Positions 35,614 to 44,862 of a stretch of DNA of 64,000 nt are shown here, piece by piece. The stretch comes from Nitrospirales bacterium (GTDB lineage Bacteria; Nitrospirota; Nitrospiria; Nitrospirales; UBA8639). The position numbers were made by a program, and so were the translations under genes. The stretch spans positions 1 to 64,000 of the forward strand of contig BQIX01000003.1 of NCBI GenBank assembly GCA_021604145.1. Reading direction: 5' to 3'. Under the pieces are notes generated by a model. The model had not been told where the DNA came from and did not search any database. It saw nothing but the letters and a program-made list of their open reading frames with translations. The stretch's first letter is position 1; each line of letters begins with the position of its first letter.

Positions 35614-36867
35614 ATGAAGCGAAAATATTTTGTATGCCTATTCCTTTTTTTCCTGTTGTGTAACATGCACAGTCCTCCCGTTAAGGCCGTGGAGTCGCTG
35701 ACCGTCGAGCTGGCGATAAAGGCTGCGCTGGAGGGCAATCCTGATCTTCTGGCCGCCCGACAAGAGTTGGAAGTGGCCCGTGGGGGCGAAGTAAATGCCC
35801 GTCTCTTCAATCGGTTTAATCCAACCGTCAATGGCCAGGTTTGGAATCGCAATAATCCGGGATCGGGGAATGTCACGGATTCACAGATCACCCTGTCTCA
35901 AGAAGTGGAGATTGCCGGGCAACGTGGGCTCCGAAGAGAGGCCACCACGCGAAATGTGGCCCGAGTTGATGCCGAGGTCAAGAATCGCGAACGGCTCATC
36001 ACCGGACAAGTCATGCGCGCTTTCTACCAAGCTCTGACCTTGCAAAAACGCCTTGGGTTGAGGAAGAAAATCGAGACGTTAAATCTGCGTATCCGCGATG
36101 CTTCAAAGGCGCGATTCAAAGCCGGCGTGGCTCCTATTATGGAGTCCAACTTGGCAGAAATCCGCTATGGCCAGTCGCGGAAGGAGACCTTCGTGGCCGA
36201 AGCCTCCTTCAAAAATGCCTTGCTGGACCTCCGACGCCTGCTGGGGTGGGAGCCTGAGCGCTCGATCGAGTTGAGCGGCCACCTCCGGAATGCACCTAAA
36301 GTAGTGCCCTTGCCTGACCTACTCCAGCGTGCACAGACGCAGCGGCCAGATCTTATAGCGGCGAAAAGGGAAGTGGCTCGAGTGAAGGCCACCATGGATT
36401 TGACCCGTCGGCTCATCGTGCCGAATCCCACCTTTCAAGGATTCTATCAAACGGAGACTGAGGGGCCTGAGGGAGCAAGCAAGATGGTGGGCGGAGGAAT
36501 CAGCATTCCCCTCCCCTTGTTCGATCGGAAGCAAGGAAAATTGGTGACGCAGGGTGGTGACCTCAATCGAGGTCGGCACCAAGTTGTCGCCGTCACGCGA
36601 AATATTGAACGAGAAGTGGAGACCGCGTTTCAAGCGTACCAAGCGGCTCGTCAATCTGTGGAGGTGTTTGAAGCTGAGGTGCTCGAACGAATCGATGATA
36701 ATTTCCGGTTTATCGAAATTGCCTACCAGGAAGGGAAAATTGGGTTATTGCAATTGATCGTGGTGCAAGATGACCTGATCACCGCCCAACTTTCGTATGT
36801 GGATTCCCTAGGACAATTCCGAGCAGCACAGACGAACTTAGCGCAAGCGGTTGGGGGACAGCCTTAA
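35614..36867 (+). CDS. czcC: CzcC-type outer-membrane efflux channel
   Basis: The 417-residue protein has a signal peptide (residues 1-25) and two outer-membrane efflux protein repeats with long coiled-coil helices (AIKAALEGNPDLLAARQELEVARG; IEIAYQEGKIGLLQLIVVQDDLI). It forms the exit duct of the CzcCBA pump. The next gene follows after 15 bases. Confidence 0.9.
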   Translation: MKRKYFVCLFLFFLLCNMHSPPVKAVESLTVELAIKAALEGNPDLLAARQELEVARGGEVNARLFNRFNPTVNGQVWNRNNPGSGNVTDSQITLSQEVEIAGQRGLRREATTRNVARVDAEVKNRERLITGQVMRAFYQALTLQKRLGLRKKIETLNLRIRDASKARFKAGVAPIMESNLAEIRYGQSRKETFVAEASFKNALLDLRRLLGWEPERSIELSGHLRNAPKVVPLPDLLQRAQTQRPDLIAAKREVARVKATMDLTRRLIVPNPTFQGFYQTETEGPEGASKMVGGGISIPLPLFDRKQGKLVTQGGDLNRGRHQVVAVTRNIEREVETAFQAYQAARQSVEVFEAEVLERIDDNFRFIEIAYQEGKIGLLQLIVVQDDLITAQLSYVDSLGQFRAAQTNLAQAVGGQP

Positions 36868-36882
36868 GCAAGAGGAAAATTT

Positions 36883-38148
36883 ATGAATAGTTCACTATGG
36901 AAAGTTGGGCTCATCATGTTCGTGCTATCGAGTGGAGGCTGCCAAGAGAGTCCACCGGCGCCCTCCACTGAAGGGACAGACTCGAAACAAGCACAGGGGC
37001 ATGAACCCGATGAACATGGCCGTGAATCTGACGAACATGCCGAGGAAGGCCAACATGGGAGTGAAGGACACTCCGAGGACATCACCATTGCCCCTGAGGC
37101 GCTTGAAGGTCATACCTTCCAGACAGCCGTCGTTGAACGTCGTTTGATCAGAGAAGGGATTCAGGCCACGGCCAATATTAAACCGAACGAGTACAAGCTC
37201 ACGCATGTGAGTCCACGCATCGAGGGAAAAGCCGTCAAGGTCATCGCCGAACTCGGTGACCTGGTGAAACGAGGACAAATACTGGCGCAACTCGATAGCA
37301 TTGAGCTGGGGTCTAAAAAGTCCGCTTTCCGACAGGCCCGAACGACTATGCTGGTGAACAAGACAAATTACGAGAGGGAAAAGCGGCTTTTCGACCAACA
37401 AATTTCTTCAGAAAAAGATTATCTGGACGCGCAAGGGGCCTACCAGCAGAACTTAGCCGCCTATCAAGCCGCGTTTGAAGCCCTCGAACTCGTAGGGCTC
37501 TCTCACGAGGACATTCAGGGGATTATCCAGAAAAAGGGGGGGCACCATCCTCTGTCGTCCTTTTCCCTTACGGCTCCTCAGGCAGGCACCATCATTGAAC
37601 GGCATATTAGCCCGGGAGAAATGGTGAGCCCCAGGGATAAACCTTTTACCATTGCCGACCTGACCTCCGTGTGGATTCTCCTCGATATCTATGAAAAAGA
37701 TTTGGCGAGTGTCCGAGTGAAAGCCGATGTCCGTATCACGGTGGATGCCTATCCAGGAGAGACCTTTCGGGGAGCCGTGGTGTATCTGGGCAATCTCGTG
37801 AATCCGGACACGCGGACCGTGGAAGCCCGTGTAGAGATTCCCAACCCTGCCGGTCGTCTGCGTCCAGGGATGTTCGCCCGATCGACCATTACCAGTTCAG
37901 GGTCTAAAGAGAAAAAAGTTCTCGTAGTTCCCCAGGATGCCATTCAACGCATCGAAGAACAACCGGTGGCTTTTGTGGAGGAACAGCCGGGCACCTATGA
38001 GAAACGGACAGTGACCCTTGGGTCTGAAGATCATCCCTACGTCGAAATTCTCACCGGCTTGAAGGAAGGCGAACGAGTGGTCACCAATGGGTCGTTCTAT
38101 CTTAAATCCGTCCTGCTGGGAGAGAAACTTGGAGGGCATTCCCATTAA
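36883..38148 (+). CDS. czcB: CzcB-type periplasmic adaptor lipoprotein
   Basis: The start follows AGAGGA. A lipoprotein signal ends in the lipobox LSSGGC, so the 421-residue protein is anchored by lipid. The next 40 residues are His, Glu and Asp rich (HEPDEHGRESDEH), apt for divalent metal binding. Then come the CzcB fusion-protein domains (ARIEGKAVKVIAELGD-like lipoyl half; FTIADLTSVWILLDIYEKDL). It couples CzcA to CzcC. Confidence 0.92.
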   Translation: MNSSLWKVGLIMFVLSSGGCQESPPAPSTEGTDSKQAQGHEPDEHGRESDEHAEEGQHGSEGHSEDITIAPEALEGHTFQTAVVERRLIREGIQATANIKPNEYKLTHVSPRIEGKAVKVIAELGDLVKRGQILAQLDSIELGSKKSAFRQARTTMLVNKTNYEREKRLFDQQISSEKDYLDAQGAYQQNLAAYQAAFEALELVGLSHEDIQGIIQKKGGHHPLSSFSLTAPQAGTIIERHISPGEMVSPRDKPFTIADLTSVWILLDIYEKDLASVRVKADVRITVDAYPGETFRGAVVYLGNLVNPDTRTVEARVEIPNPAGRLRPGMFARSTITSSGSKEKKVLVVPQDAIQRIEEQPVAFVEEQPGTYEKRTVTLGSEDHPYVEILTGLKEGERVVTNGSFYLKSVLLGEKLGGHSH

Positions 38149-38193
38149 TACGTGCATAGGAATGCTCGCTCCTCGAAAAAAGAAAGCCATGCC

Positions 38194-41100
38194 ATGCTGA
38201 ATCGAATCTTCGAGTTTGCGTTAGGAAATCGGTTTCTCATTTTGGTTTTTGTCGGACTGATTATTGCGTCAGGGGTGTATTCGATGACCATCCTGCCCAT
38301 CGACGCCGTCCCGGATGTGACCCCCAATCAAGTCCAGATCCTGACCAATGCGCCAGGCTTGGGTCCCGTTGAGGTTGAAAGTTTTATTACATTTCCGGTT
38401 GAAACAGCCATGTCTGGCTTGCCGGGGATTGAACTCATTCGTTCGGTCTCGCGCTTCGGTCTGTCGGCCATCACGATTTATTTTGATGAAAGCATGGACA
38501 TCTATTTTTGCCGGCGTCTGATTATGGAGCGCCTGCCCCAGGCACGCGAAGCCATCCCTCCTGGATTAGGGACCCCGGAGATGGGCCCCATTTCTTCGGG
38601 CCTGGGAGAAATCTACCAGTTTGAGGTCAAGGGGGAAGGCTACTCGCTCATGGAGTTGCGGACGATTCTCGATTGGGATATCGCGTTTCAACTCCGGTCG
38701 GTTCCCGGAGTGATCGAAGTGAATACCTATGGCGGGGAATTACAAACGTATGAAGTACAACTCGACGCCTCGAAACTGGTGTCCTACAACCTGGCCATTG
38801 GACAAGTATTTGAGGCCTTAGAGCAGAACAATGCCAATGCCGGTGGGGCGTATCTTGAACATGCTCAGGAGCAGTATTTGATCCGGGGAGAAGGACTCGT
38901 TCAAACGCTTCAGGACATTGAAAATATTGTCGTGACCACCAGGAACGACGGGACCCCGATTTATATCCGGAATCTCGGCAAAGCCCAATTCGCCCCCATG
39001 GTTCGTCAAGGGGCCGTCACGCGAGATGGCAGAGGTGAGGTCGTCACAGGCATCGTCATGCTGCTCATCGGCGAGAATGGCCGGGTCGTGGTCAACCGGG
39101 TAAAAGACAAACTCGAACAGATCCAGAAATCACTGCCTGAAGGGGTCACGATTGATGCCTATTACGACCGCATCGATTTGGTGAAAAAAACCATCAATAC
39201 CGTCACCACTAATCTCACAGAGGGAATAATCCTCGTTGTGGCGGTCCTGCTGTTGCTCTTGGGTAATCTCCGTGGAGGACTGATTGTAGCGGTCGTGATT
39301 CCCTTATCCATGTTGGTGGCCTTCACGGGAATGGTGACCGCCAAGATCTCCGGGAACCTCATGAGTTTGGGTGCTATTGACTTCGGACTCATTGTCGATG
39401 GAGCGGTTGTCATGATCGAAAACATCGTGCGCCATATCGCAATACGTAGAGAAAAGACTAAAAATTCTGCTCGGATGACGGGCGAGCAGATTCACGGGAT
39501 CATCCAAGAGTCAGGTCGGGAAGTGTTGCGTCCAATTTTCTTCGCGGTGGGAATTATTATCATTGTATATTTGCCCATTCTCACGCTTCAAGGCATTGAG
39601 GGCAAGATGTTTGTTCCAATGGCTATGACAGTAATTTTTGCTCTTGTCGCTTCGTTAGTGTTGGCGTTTACCCTGATCCCTGTCTTGGCTAGTTTTTTTC
39701 TACGGAAGGGCGTGAAGGAGGAGGAAGCTTGGATTATCCAGCAGGTCAAACGAATCTATCGTCCTATTCTTTCCCGAACCATGCACCACCCTGTCATCAC
39801 TGGTGGGGTGGCCGCCGTCCTGTTTGCCGGAAGCCTGGGTGTGGCCTCTTTTATGGGGGCAGAGTTTATCCCCAAATTGGATGAAGGCTCCATTGCCCTT
39901 CAAGCCTGGCGTTTACCAAGTGTTTCCCTTGAAGAATCTGTGAATAACACCACCCGCATTGAACAGGTTCTCAAACAATTTCCAGAAGTGACTTCAGTGA
40001 TTTCCCGGACAGGGCGGCCAGAAATTGCCACTGATCCTATGGGCGTGGAAATCAGCGATATCTATGTTTTGTTAAAACCCAAGAATGAATGGGCTACCGC
40101 CAAGACCAAAGAAGGCCTCATTCAGGCCTACGACGCCGCCCTAAAGAAGACTGTGCCGGGAACCAAGTTCAGTTATTCGCAACCCATTGAGCTTCGGGTC
40201 CAGGAACTGATTGCCGGTGTCCGCTCCGAAATCGCCATCAACATTTTTGGGGAGGACATGAACCAGCTCAAGACGATTGGCGACCAGGTCGTGCAAGTAG
40301 TCGCAAAGGTGCCCGGCGCCGCCGATACGAAAGCGGAGCAAGTTGCGGGGCTTCCCTATCTTCGCGTGATCATCGATCGAGAAGCCATTGCCCGCTATGG
40401 GATCAATGCCTCCCAGATTCTCGATACGGTCAGAGCCATCGGTGGTCGCACGGTCGGTCAAGTCGTGAAAGGCAATCGCCGGTTTTTCATTCAAGTCCGC
40501 TTTAGTCCGGAGGACCGGAAAAACTTTGACCGGATTCGAGATATTCGAGTCGCCGATCCACGGGGCCGTCTGATTCCCATCACACAATTGGCTGACATCA
40601 AAATTGAAACGGGCCTTGCGCAAATCAGCCGAGAGAACATTCACAGGCGGTTGGGTGTGGAAACAAATGTGCGCGGACGGGACTTAGCCAGATTTGTCGC
40701 CGACGCGCAACAGGCCGTCGAGCAACAGGTGCAGTTGCCTGAAGGCTATTGGATCGAATGGGGCGGTCAATTCGAACAACTCCAGCGGGCTTCAATGCGG
40801 CTGGCGATCGTCGTGCCTCTGGCGCTGTTATTGATCTTCGTGTTGCTCTATACCACCTTCAATTCCGTCAGGCCTGCGGTCCTCATCTATTTGAATATTC
40901 CCTTGGCAGCTACTGGTGGAATTTTGGCTTTGGCGATTCGCGGCATGCCGTTTTCCATTTCAGCTGGTGTTGGATTTATTGTGCTTTTTGGCATTGCTGT
41001 ATTAAACGGAGTGGTGTTGATGTCGTATGTCTTGGACCTTCGAAAACAAGGCTTTTCAGCAGAGGAAGCCGCTTTAAATAGTGCCTTGGTTCGTGTGCGT

Positions 41101-41343
41101 CCCGTGCTTATGACGGTGTTAACAGACATCATCGGATTTTTGCCCATGGCAATCTCAACCTCTGCCGGGGCTGAAGTACAGCAGCCACTGGCCACAGTCG
41201 TCATAGGAGGTCTAGTTACCTCCACCGCCTTGACCCTCCTCGTGTTACCCACCCTGTACGTGTGGGAAGAACGGTTGCGGGAAGCTTGGGCGCGGCGAAG
41301 TGCTCAGAAATTCGATAACACGGTTCACTCTGCTGACTCATAA
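38194..41343 (+). CDS. czcA: CzcA-type HME-RND efflux pump (divalent metals)
   Basis: The ATG at 38194 (MLNRIFEFALGNRF) is the usual start for this family; an upstream GTG at 38152 would add 14 residues. The 1049-residue permease has the divalent-cation HME motif DFGLIVDGAVVMIEN in transmembrane segment 4. With the His-rich leader and adaptor this points to Zn, Cd, Co or Ni export. It completes the czcCBA operon. Confidence 0.93.
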   Translation: MLNRIFEFALGNRFLILVFVGLIIASGVYSMTILPIDAVPDVTPNQVQILTNAPGLGPVEVESFITFPVETAMSGLPGIELIRSVSRFGLSAITIYFDESMDIYFCRRLIMERLPQAREAIPPGLGTPEMGPISSGLGEIYQFEVKGEGYSLMELRTILDWDIAFQLRSVPGVIEVNTYGGELQTYEVQLDASKLVSYNLAIGQVFEALEQNNANAGGAYLEHAQEQYLIRGEGLVQTLQDIENIVVTTRNDGTPIYIRNLGKAQFAPMVRQGAVTRDGRGEVVTGIVMLLIGENGRVVVNRVKDKLEQIQKSLPEGVTIDAYYDRIDLVKKTINTVTTNLTEGIILVVAVLLLLLGNLRGGLIVAVVIPLSMLVAFTGMVTAKISGNLMSLGAIDFGLIVDGAVVMIENIVRHIAIRREKTKNSARMTGEQIHGIIQESGREVLRPIFFAVGIIIIVYLPILTLQGIEGKMFVPMAMTVIFALVASLVLAFTLIPVLASFFLRKGVKEEEAWIIQQVKRIYRPILSRTMHHPVITGGVAAVLFAGSLGVASFMGAEFIPKLDEGSIALQAWRLPSVSLEESVNNTTRIEQVLKQFPEVTSVISRTGRPEIATDPMGVEISDIYVLLKPKNEWATAKTKEGLIQAYDAALKKTVPGTKFSYSQPIELRVQELIAGVRSEIAINIFGEDMNQLKTIGDQVVQVVAKVPGAADTKAEQVAGLPYLRVIIDREAIARYGINASQILDTVRAIGGRTVGQVVKGNRRFFIQVRFSPEDRKNFDRIRDIRVADPRGRLIPITQLADIKIETGLAQISRENIHRRLGVETNVRGRDLARFVADAQQAVEQQVQLPEGYWIEWGGQFEQLQRASMRLAIVVPLALLLIFVLLYTTFNSVRPAVLIYLNIPLAATGGILALAIRGMPFSISAGVGFIVLFGIAVLNGVVLMSYVLDLRKQGFSAEEAALNSALVRVRPVLMTVLTDIIGFLPMAISTSAGAEVQQPLATVVIGGLVTSTALTLLVLPTLYVWEERLREAWARRSAQKFDNTVHSADS

Positions 41344-41401
41344 CCCGTGGGGAACGTTTTTTGATCTTAAAAATGTTTTTGTCCATTCCAAGAGGCATTA
41401 A

Positions 41402-41758
41402 ATGCTTAAAATTGAAAATCTAAACGAAAACAAGGTTCTTACCATCACCGTCAGTGGAATACTAACAATGGAAGATTACATTTCCATGTTACCGGAACTG
41501 GAAGACCTACTTAAAAAGCAGGGCGTGATACGGTTCTATATCAGACTGGAATATTTTGAAGGCTTTGAACTGGAGGCCCTGTGGGAGGATATCAAATTCG
41601 ATTATGCGCATCAGCGTCAATACGGCAAGACGGCCATTGTTGGCAGCAAGAAATGGGAAGAATTGGGAACTAGATTTTCCAACCTGTTTTTAGATGCCGA
41701 AACGAAATTCTTTTATGAGGAACATGCCAAAGATGCCTGGGATTGGGTAAACCGCTAA
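41402..41758 (+). CDS. SpoIIAA-like STAS/SEC14 domain protein
   Basis: The start follows AGAGG. The 118-residue protein matches SpoIIAA-like proteins (DUF3478) in pattern: LTITVSGILTMEDYISMLPELEDLL, then YIRLEYFEGFELEALWEDIKFD, then KTAIVGSKKWEE. These bind small lipophilic or anionic ligands; no kinase-target serine is obvious. It lies between czcA and a P-type ATPase. A role in metal stress is guilt by association. Confidence 0.75.
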   Translation: MLKIENLNENKVLTITVSGILTMEDYISMLPELEDLLKKQGVIRFYIRLEYFEGFELEALWEDIKFDYAHQRQYGKTAIVGSKKWEELGTRFSNLFLDAETKFFYEEHAKDAWDWVNR

Positions 41759-42002
41759 AGGGGCATTATCCCCACTCCACGCCGACCCGGCAGAAAAAGG
41801 TTGTGTCGTGTGGAGCCGAGAATATGTTTCCCATGGTGCCTAGCCTCCCTTTTCTGGCGGCTTTCCTCATGCGTGAATAAACGGGTTTTAAGATTCTTGA
41901 ACAATGAATTGGTACGAACTATCTTTTCAAGAAAAAGCCACGCGACACTAAGAAAGAGAAAATTTTATAAGAACTTCATACGAGCATATCTCTGACTAAC
42001 TG

Positions 42003-43937
42003 ATGGACACTTCGGTCATGCCACAAGAAGAGCGTCACCAAGATGGGTTTGAAGGCCAATGGTGGGAATACCCCATCCTGCGAAATGCCCTCATGGCTGG
42101 AGTGTTGGCAGGGGTGGGATTTGTTCTCGCCCACGCGGGATTCATCTCAGAGCAGGTTGAACTTGTTTTTTATGCTGTGGCGATACCACTGGGCGGCTAC
42201 CACTGGGCTCGGGAGGCCCTGGAAGAACTCCTTGTGGAGCATGAGATCGGAATCGATTTCTTGATGCTTGCCGCTACGATAGGTTCTGGCTTCCTCGGAC
42301 TCTGGGATGAAGCAGCCTTTCTCGTTTTTCTTTATGGAGCGGCTGAGGGATTAGAGGAGTATACCTACGCCCGCACCCGCTCGGCCATCCGGGCTCTTCT
42401 GGATTTGGCTCCGAAGGAGGCGCACCTTCTACAAGAGGGTAAAGAGGTCACAATTGTGGCTGAGGAGTTGCGGCCTGGGGACCGATTCCTTGTGAGGCCT
42501 GGTGAATCCATTCCAACCGATGGAACGGTGAAGTCCGGAACGTCAAGCCTCGATGAGTCCGCCGTGACCGGTGAATCCATTCCGGTGGACAAGGGACCCG
42601 GCATGCCGGTGTTTGCTGGAACACTGAACCTCCAAGGGGCTCTTGAGGTGGAAGCGACGGCTGCGTTCCAGGACAACACCTTATCCAAAATCATCCATCT
42701 GGTGGAAGAGGCTCACGAACGGAAAGGGAAATCTCAGCAATGGATCGAGCGGTTTGGACGCCGTTACAGTCCAGTGGTCCTCAGCGCCTCCCTTCTGTTT
42801 CTCATCGTCCCGTGGCTTTTAGGACTCCCCTATGGCGAATGGGCGGTTCGGGCTGTCGTTCTGCTCGTTGCTGCGGCTCCATGTGCACTGGTGATGTCCA
42901 TGCCCGTGGCTATGGCTGCCGGCATTGGCTCAGCTGGCCGGCAAGGAATCTTGATTAAAGGCGGTGCGCATTTAGAGCATCTCGGTTCCATTCAGACGAT
43001 CGCCTTTGACAAAACGGGAACCCTTACTCGCGGAGTCCCTATGGTGACCGACGTCATCCCTTTTACAGGTCCCATGGAAGAATTACTGGCGCTGGCCGCA
43101 GGGGTGGAATACGCTTCCGCGCACCCCCTGGCCCGGGCCATCGTAGATCGAGCGAGATCTCAGGGAGTCGTCCCAGTCGAGGTCCGAGACTTCGAATCCC
43201 TCACCGGAACTGGAGCCAAAGCCCTTGTTGGACAAACAGACTGGTATGTTGGGAAGGCGGATCTCTTTAATAAGTTAGGCGCTAGGCTGGAACAGAATGA
43301 AGAGACGGTCAAACAGTTTCAGACACAGGGGAAGACCGTCGTGTTGGTTGGCACGGGTGACGAGGTTCGTGGCTTACTGGCCCTCCAAGATCGCATACGC
43401 CCCGGAATGAAGGACGTGATCCACGAACTTCACGCGATGGGTATCCGGGTTGTGATGCTCACCGGTGATCATACACAGGCAGCGGAGGCAGTTGCCCGCG
43501 CGTTGGACATCGACGATGTTCGGGCAAACTTGAGTCCTAAGGATAAGGTGGGGGCTGTGCACGAACTTGAACAGCGCTTTGGAGCGGTGCTCATGGTCGG
43601 TGATGGGATCAATGATGCTCCGGCCTTGGCGGCTGCGACCTGTGGGATAGCGATGGGAGCGATCGGCAGTGATGCGGCCATCGAGGCAGCGGATATTGCC
43701 CTCATGTCTGAGGATCTGGGAAAAGTTGCTCATGCGTTGCGGCTCGGTCGTCGAGTCCGCAGGATCAGTCGCCAGAACATTGTATTTTCTCTCATTCTCC
43801 TCTCTATTCTTATTCCTTCAGCCCTACTGGGAGTCTTGAGTGTCGCGGCAGCCGTGTTCATCCATGAGATCAGCGAACTTTTAGCTGTAGCGAACGGGTT
43901 ACGGGTGCGGAGGCCTCTTCACGTGTCGACCTCATAG
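42003..43937 (+). CDS. Zn/Cd-type P1B ATPase with an APC motif
   Basis: The 644-residue pump has no N-terminal metal-binding domain. Seen: the TGES dephosphorylation loop at 189-192, the phosphorylation site DKTGT at 336-340, GDGINDAP near 540, and eight membrane helices. The transmembrane metal motif reads A-P-C (292-294) where ZntA and CadA have C-P-C, so one metal-ligating cysteine is absent. It is closest to the Zn/Cd group but could have changed metal choice. The start is uncertain by five codons because no ribosome binding site is visible. Confidence 0.85.
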   Translation: MDTSVMPQEERHQDGFEGQWWEYPILRNALMAGVLAGVGFVLAHAGFISEQVELVFYAVAIPLGGYHWAREALEELLVEHEIGIDFLMLAATIGSGFLGLWDEAAFLVFLYGAAEGLEEYTYARTRSAIRALLDLAPKEAHLLQEGKEVTIVAEELRPGDRFLVRPGESIPTDGTVKSGTSSLDESAVTGESIPVDKGPGMPVFAGTLNLQGALEVEATAAFQDNTLSKIIHLVEEAHERKGKSQQWIERFGRRYSPVVLSASLLFLIVPWLLGLPYGEWAVRAVVLLVAAAPCALVMSMPVAMAAGIGSAGRQGILIKGGAHLEHLGSIQTIAFDKTGTLTRGVPMVTDVIPFTGPMEELLALAAGVEYASAHPLARAIVDRARSQGVVPVEVRDFESLTGTGAKALVGQTDWYVGKADLFNKLGARLEQNEETVKQFQTQGKTVVLVGTGDEVRGLLALQDRIRPGMKDVIHELHAMGIRVVMLTGDHTQAAEAVARALDIDDVRANLSPKDKVGAVHELEQRFGAVLMVGDGINDAPALAAATCGIAMGAIGSDAAIEAADIALMSEDLGKVAHALRLGRRVRRISRQNIVFSLILLSILIPSALLGVLSVAAAVFIHEISELLAVANGLRVRRPLHVSTS

Positions 43938-44043
43938 AAGAAACGAGGCCACGTGTCGAACTGGTAAGAGAAAGGACCTTATCCGTTTATTGAATTGATT
44001 TAGAGAGAGGTTTTTTTAAACAAATGCTGAAGAGGGAGACACA

Positions 44044-44478
44044 ATGGGAATGACAAGTAAAAAGAATATTTATTGGGCCAACCTGTTGCTTGGACTTTCT
44101 TTGGTAATGGGTTGCGCAGGACATGACCATCAACATCAAGACGAGCCTTTACCTCCTCCGGGGTATGCTGACTCTGAAACTGCTCAAGCCATGAAGGAAG
44201 GAAACCGCTTATTTAAAGAACGACGGTGGTGGAGGGATGCCGGGGAACAATATCGAATCGCGATCCAAGCCTTTCCGTCCATGCCGGAAGCCCATTATAA
44301 CCTAGGCTTGGCCCTCAAAAAACAAGGCCTGTACAAGGAAGCACGTGTTCACTTTACGAGAGCATTAAAACTAGACCCCCGCAATCCCGTGTATCGCCAT
44401 GCTCCACCCTTCCGTCGGTACGAAGAGGTGACTTCCGAGACCGAACCCGAGGCTGATTCCCATGGCCATGGCCACTAA
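44044..44478 (+). CDS. His-rich TPR lipoprotein
   Basis: The start follows GAGGGAG. The 144-residue protein has a lipoprotein signal ending in LVMGC, a His patch (GHDHQHQDE) right after the lipidated cysteine, two TPR units (EAHYNLGLALKKQGLYKEARVHF), and a His-rich C terminus (DSHGHGH). It probably sits on the outer or inner membrane and binds metal or helps to assemble a pump. It is related in its repeat core to the TPR gene downstream on the other strand. Confidence 0.75.
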   Translation: MGMTSKKNIYWANLLLGLSLVMGCAGHDHQHQDEPLPPPGYADSETAQAMKEGNRLFKERRWWRDAGEQYRIAIQAFPSMPEAHYNLGLALKKQGLYKEARVHFTRALKLDPRNPVYRHAPPFRRYEEVTSETEPEADSHGHGH

Positions 44479-44569
44479 CCTATAGGGGGTAAAATTTGCT
44501 CCTGCCCATTAATTAAAGGTACTGAGCACCAATTCCAAAAAATGAAAATTGCGGATTTACGCTGGCGAC

Positions 44570-44595
44570 AAAAAACCCCCGCCACCATTTCGGGG
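44570..44595 (-). terminator. Rho-independent terminator
   Basis: On the minus strand CCCCG and CGGGG (44591-44595 and 44577-44581) form a stem with a nine-base loop, followed by a T-run (44570-44575 read as A on plus). It would end transcription of the long minus-strand run whose last gene stops at 44863. The 384-base gap 44479-44862 otherwise holds only the repeat at 44621-44722. Confidence 0.6.
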
Positions 44596-44620
44596 CAATG
44601 CGAAGGTGGGTTAGACCCTA

Positions 44621-44722
44621 TTTCCACAATGAGGAATTTTATTCACTTGGTTTTTTTAAGGTTCAATGTAATTATAGCTAACCATCATGAGTGAAGCCCA
44701 CTTTAGCCTTAAATTTCACGGA
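44621..44722. repeat. Noncoding repeat, copy 1
   Basis: This stretch closely resembles 63485-63590 over about 100 bases, with shared blocks such as TTTTTAAGG, TCATGAGTGAA and CTTAAATT. Both copies lie 3' of a minus-strand TPR gene. No protein-coding sense is evident. Confidence 0.7.
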
Positions 44723-44862
44723 CCCGCTTTTGAGAATGGCGAAATCGATGTTAACGATTTAAGGGTACTACGCGTATTGCTGTAAAAATGTACGCTAAGA
44801 GGTGAGAACAGCTTAATAAGGATGGGATATGCCGTTTGTAAAACTTCAGGACAATTACGAAC

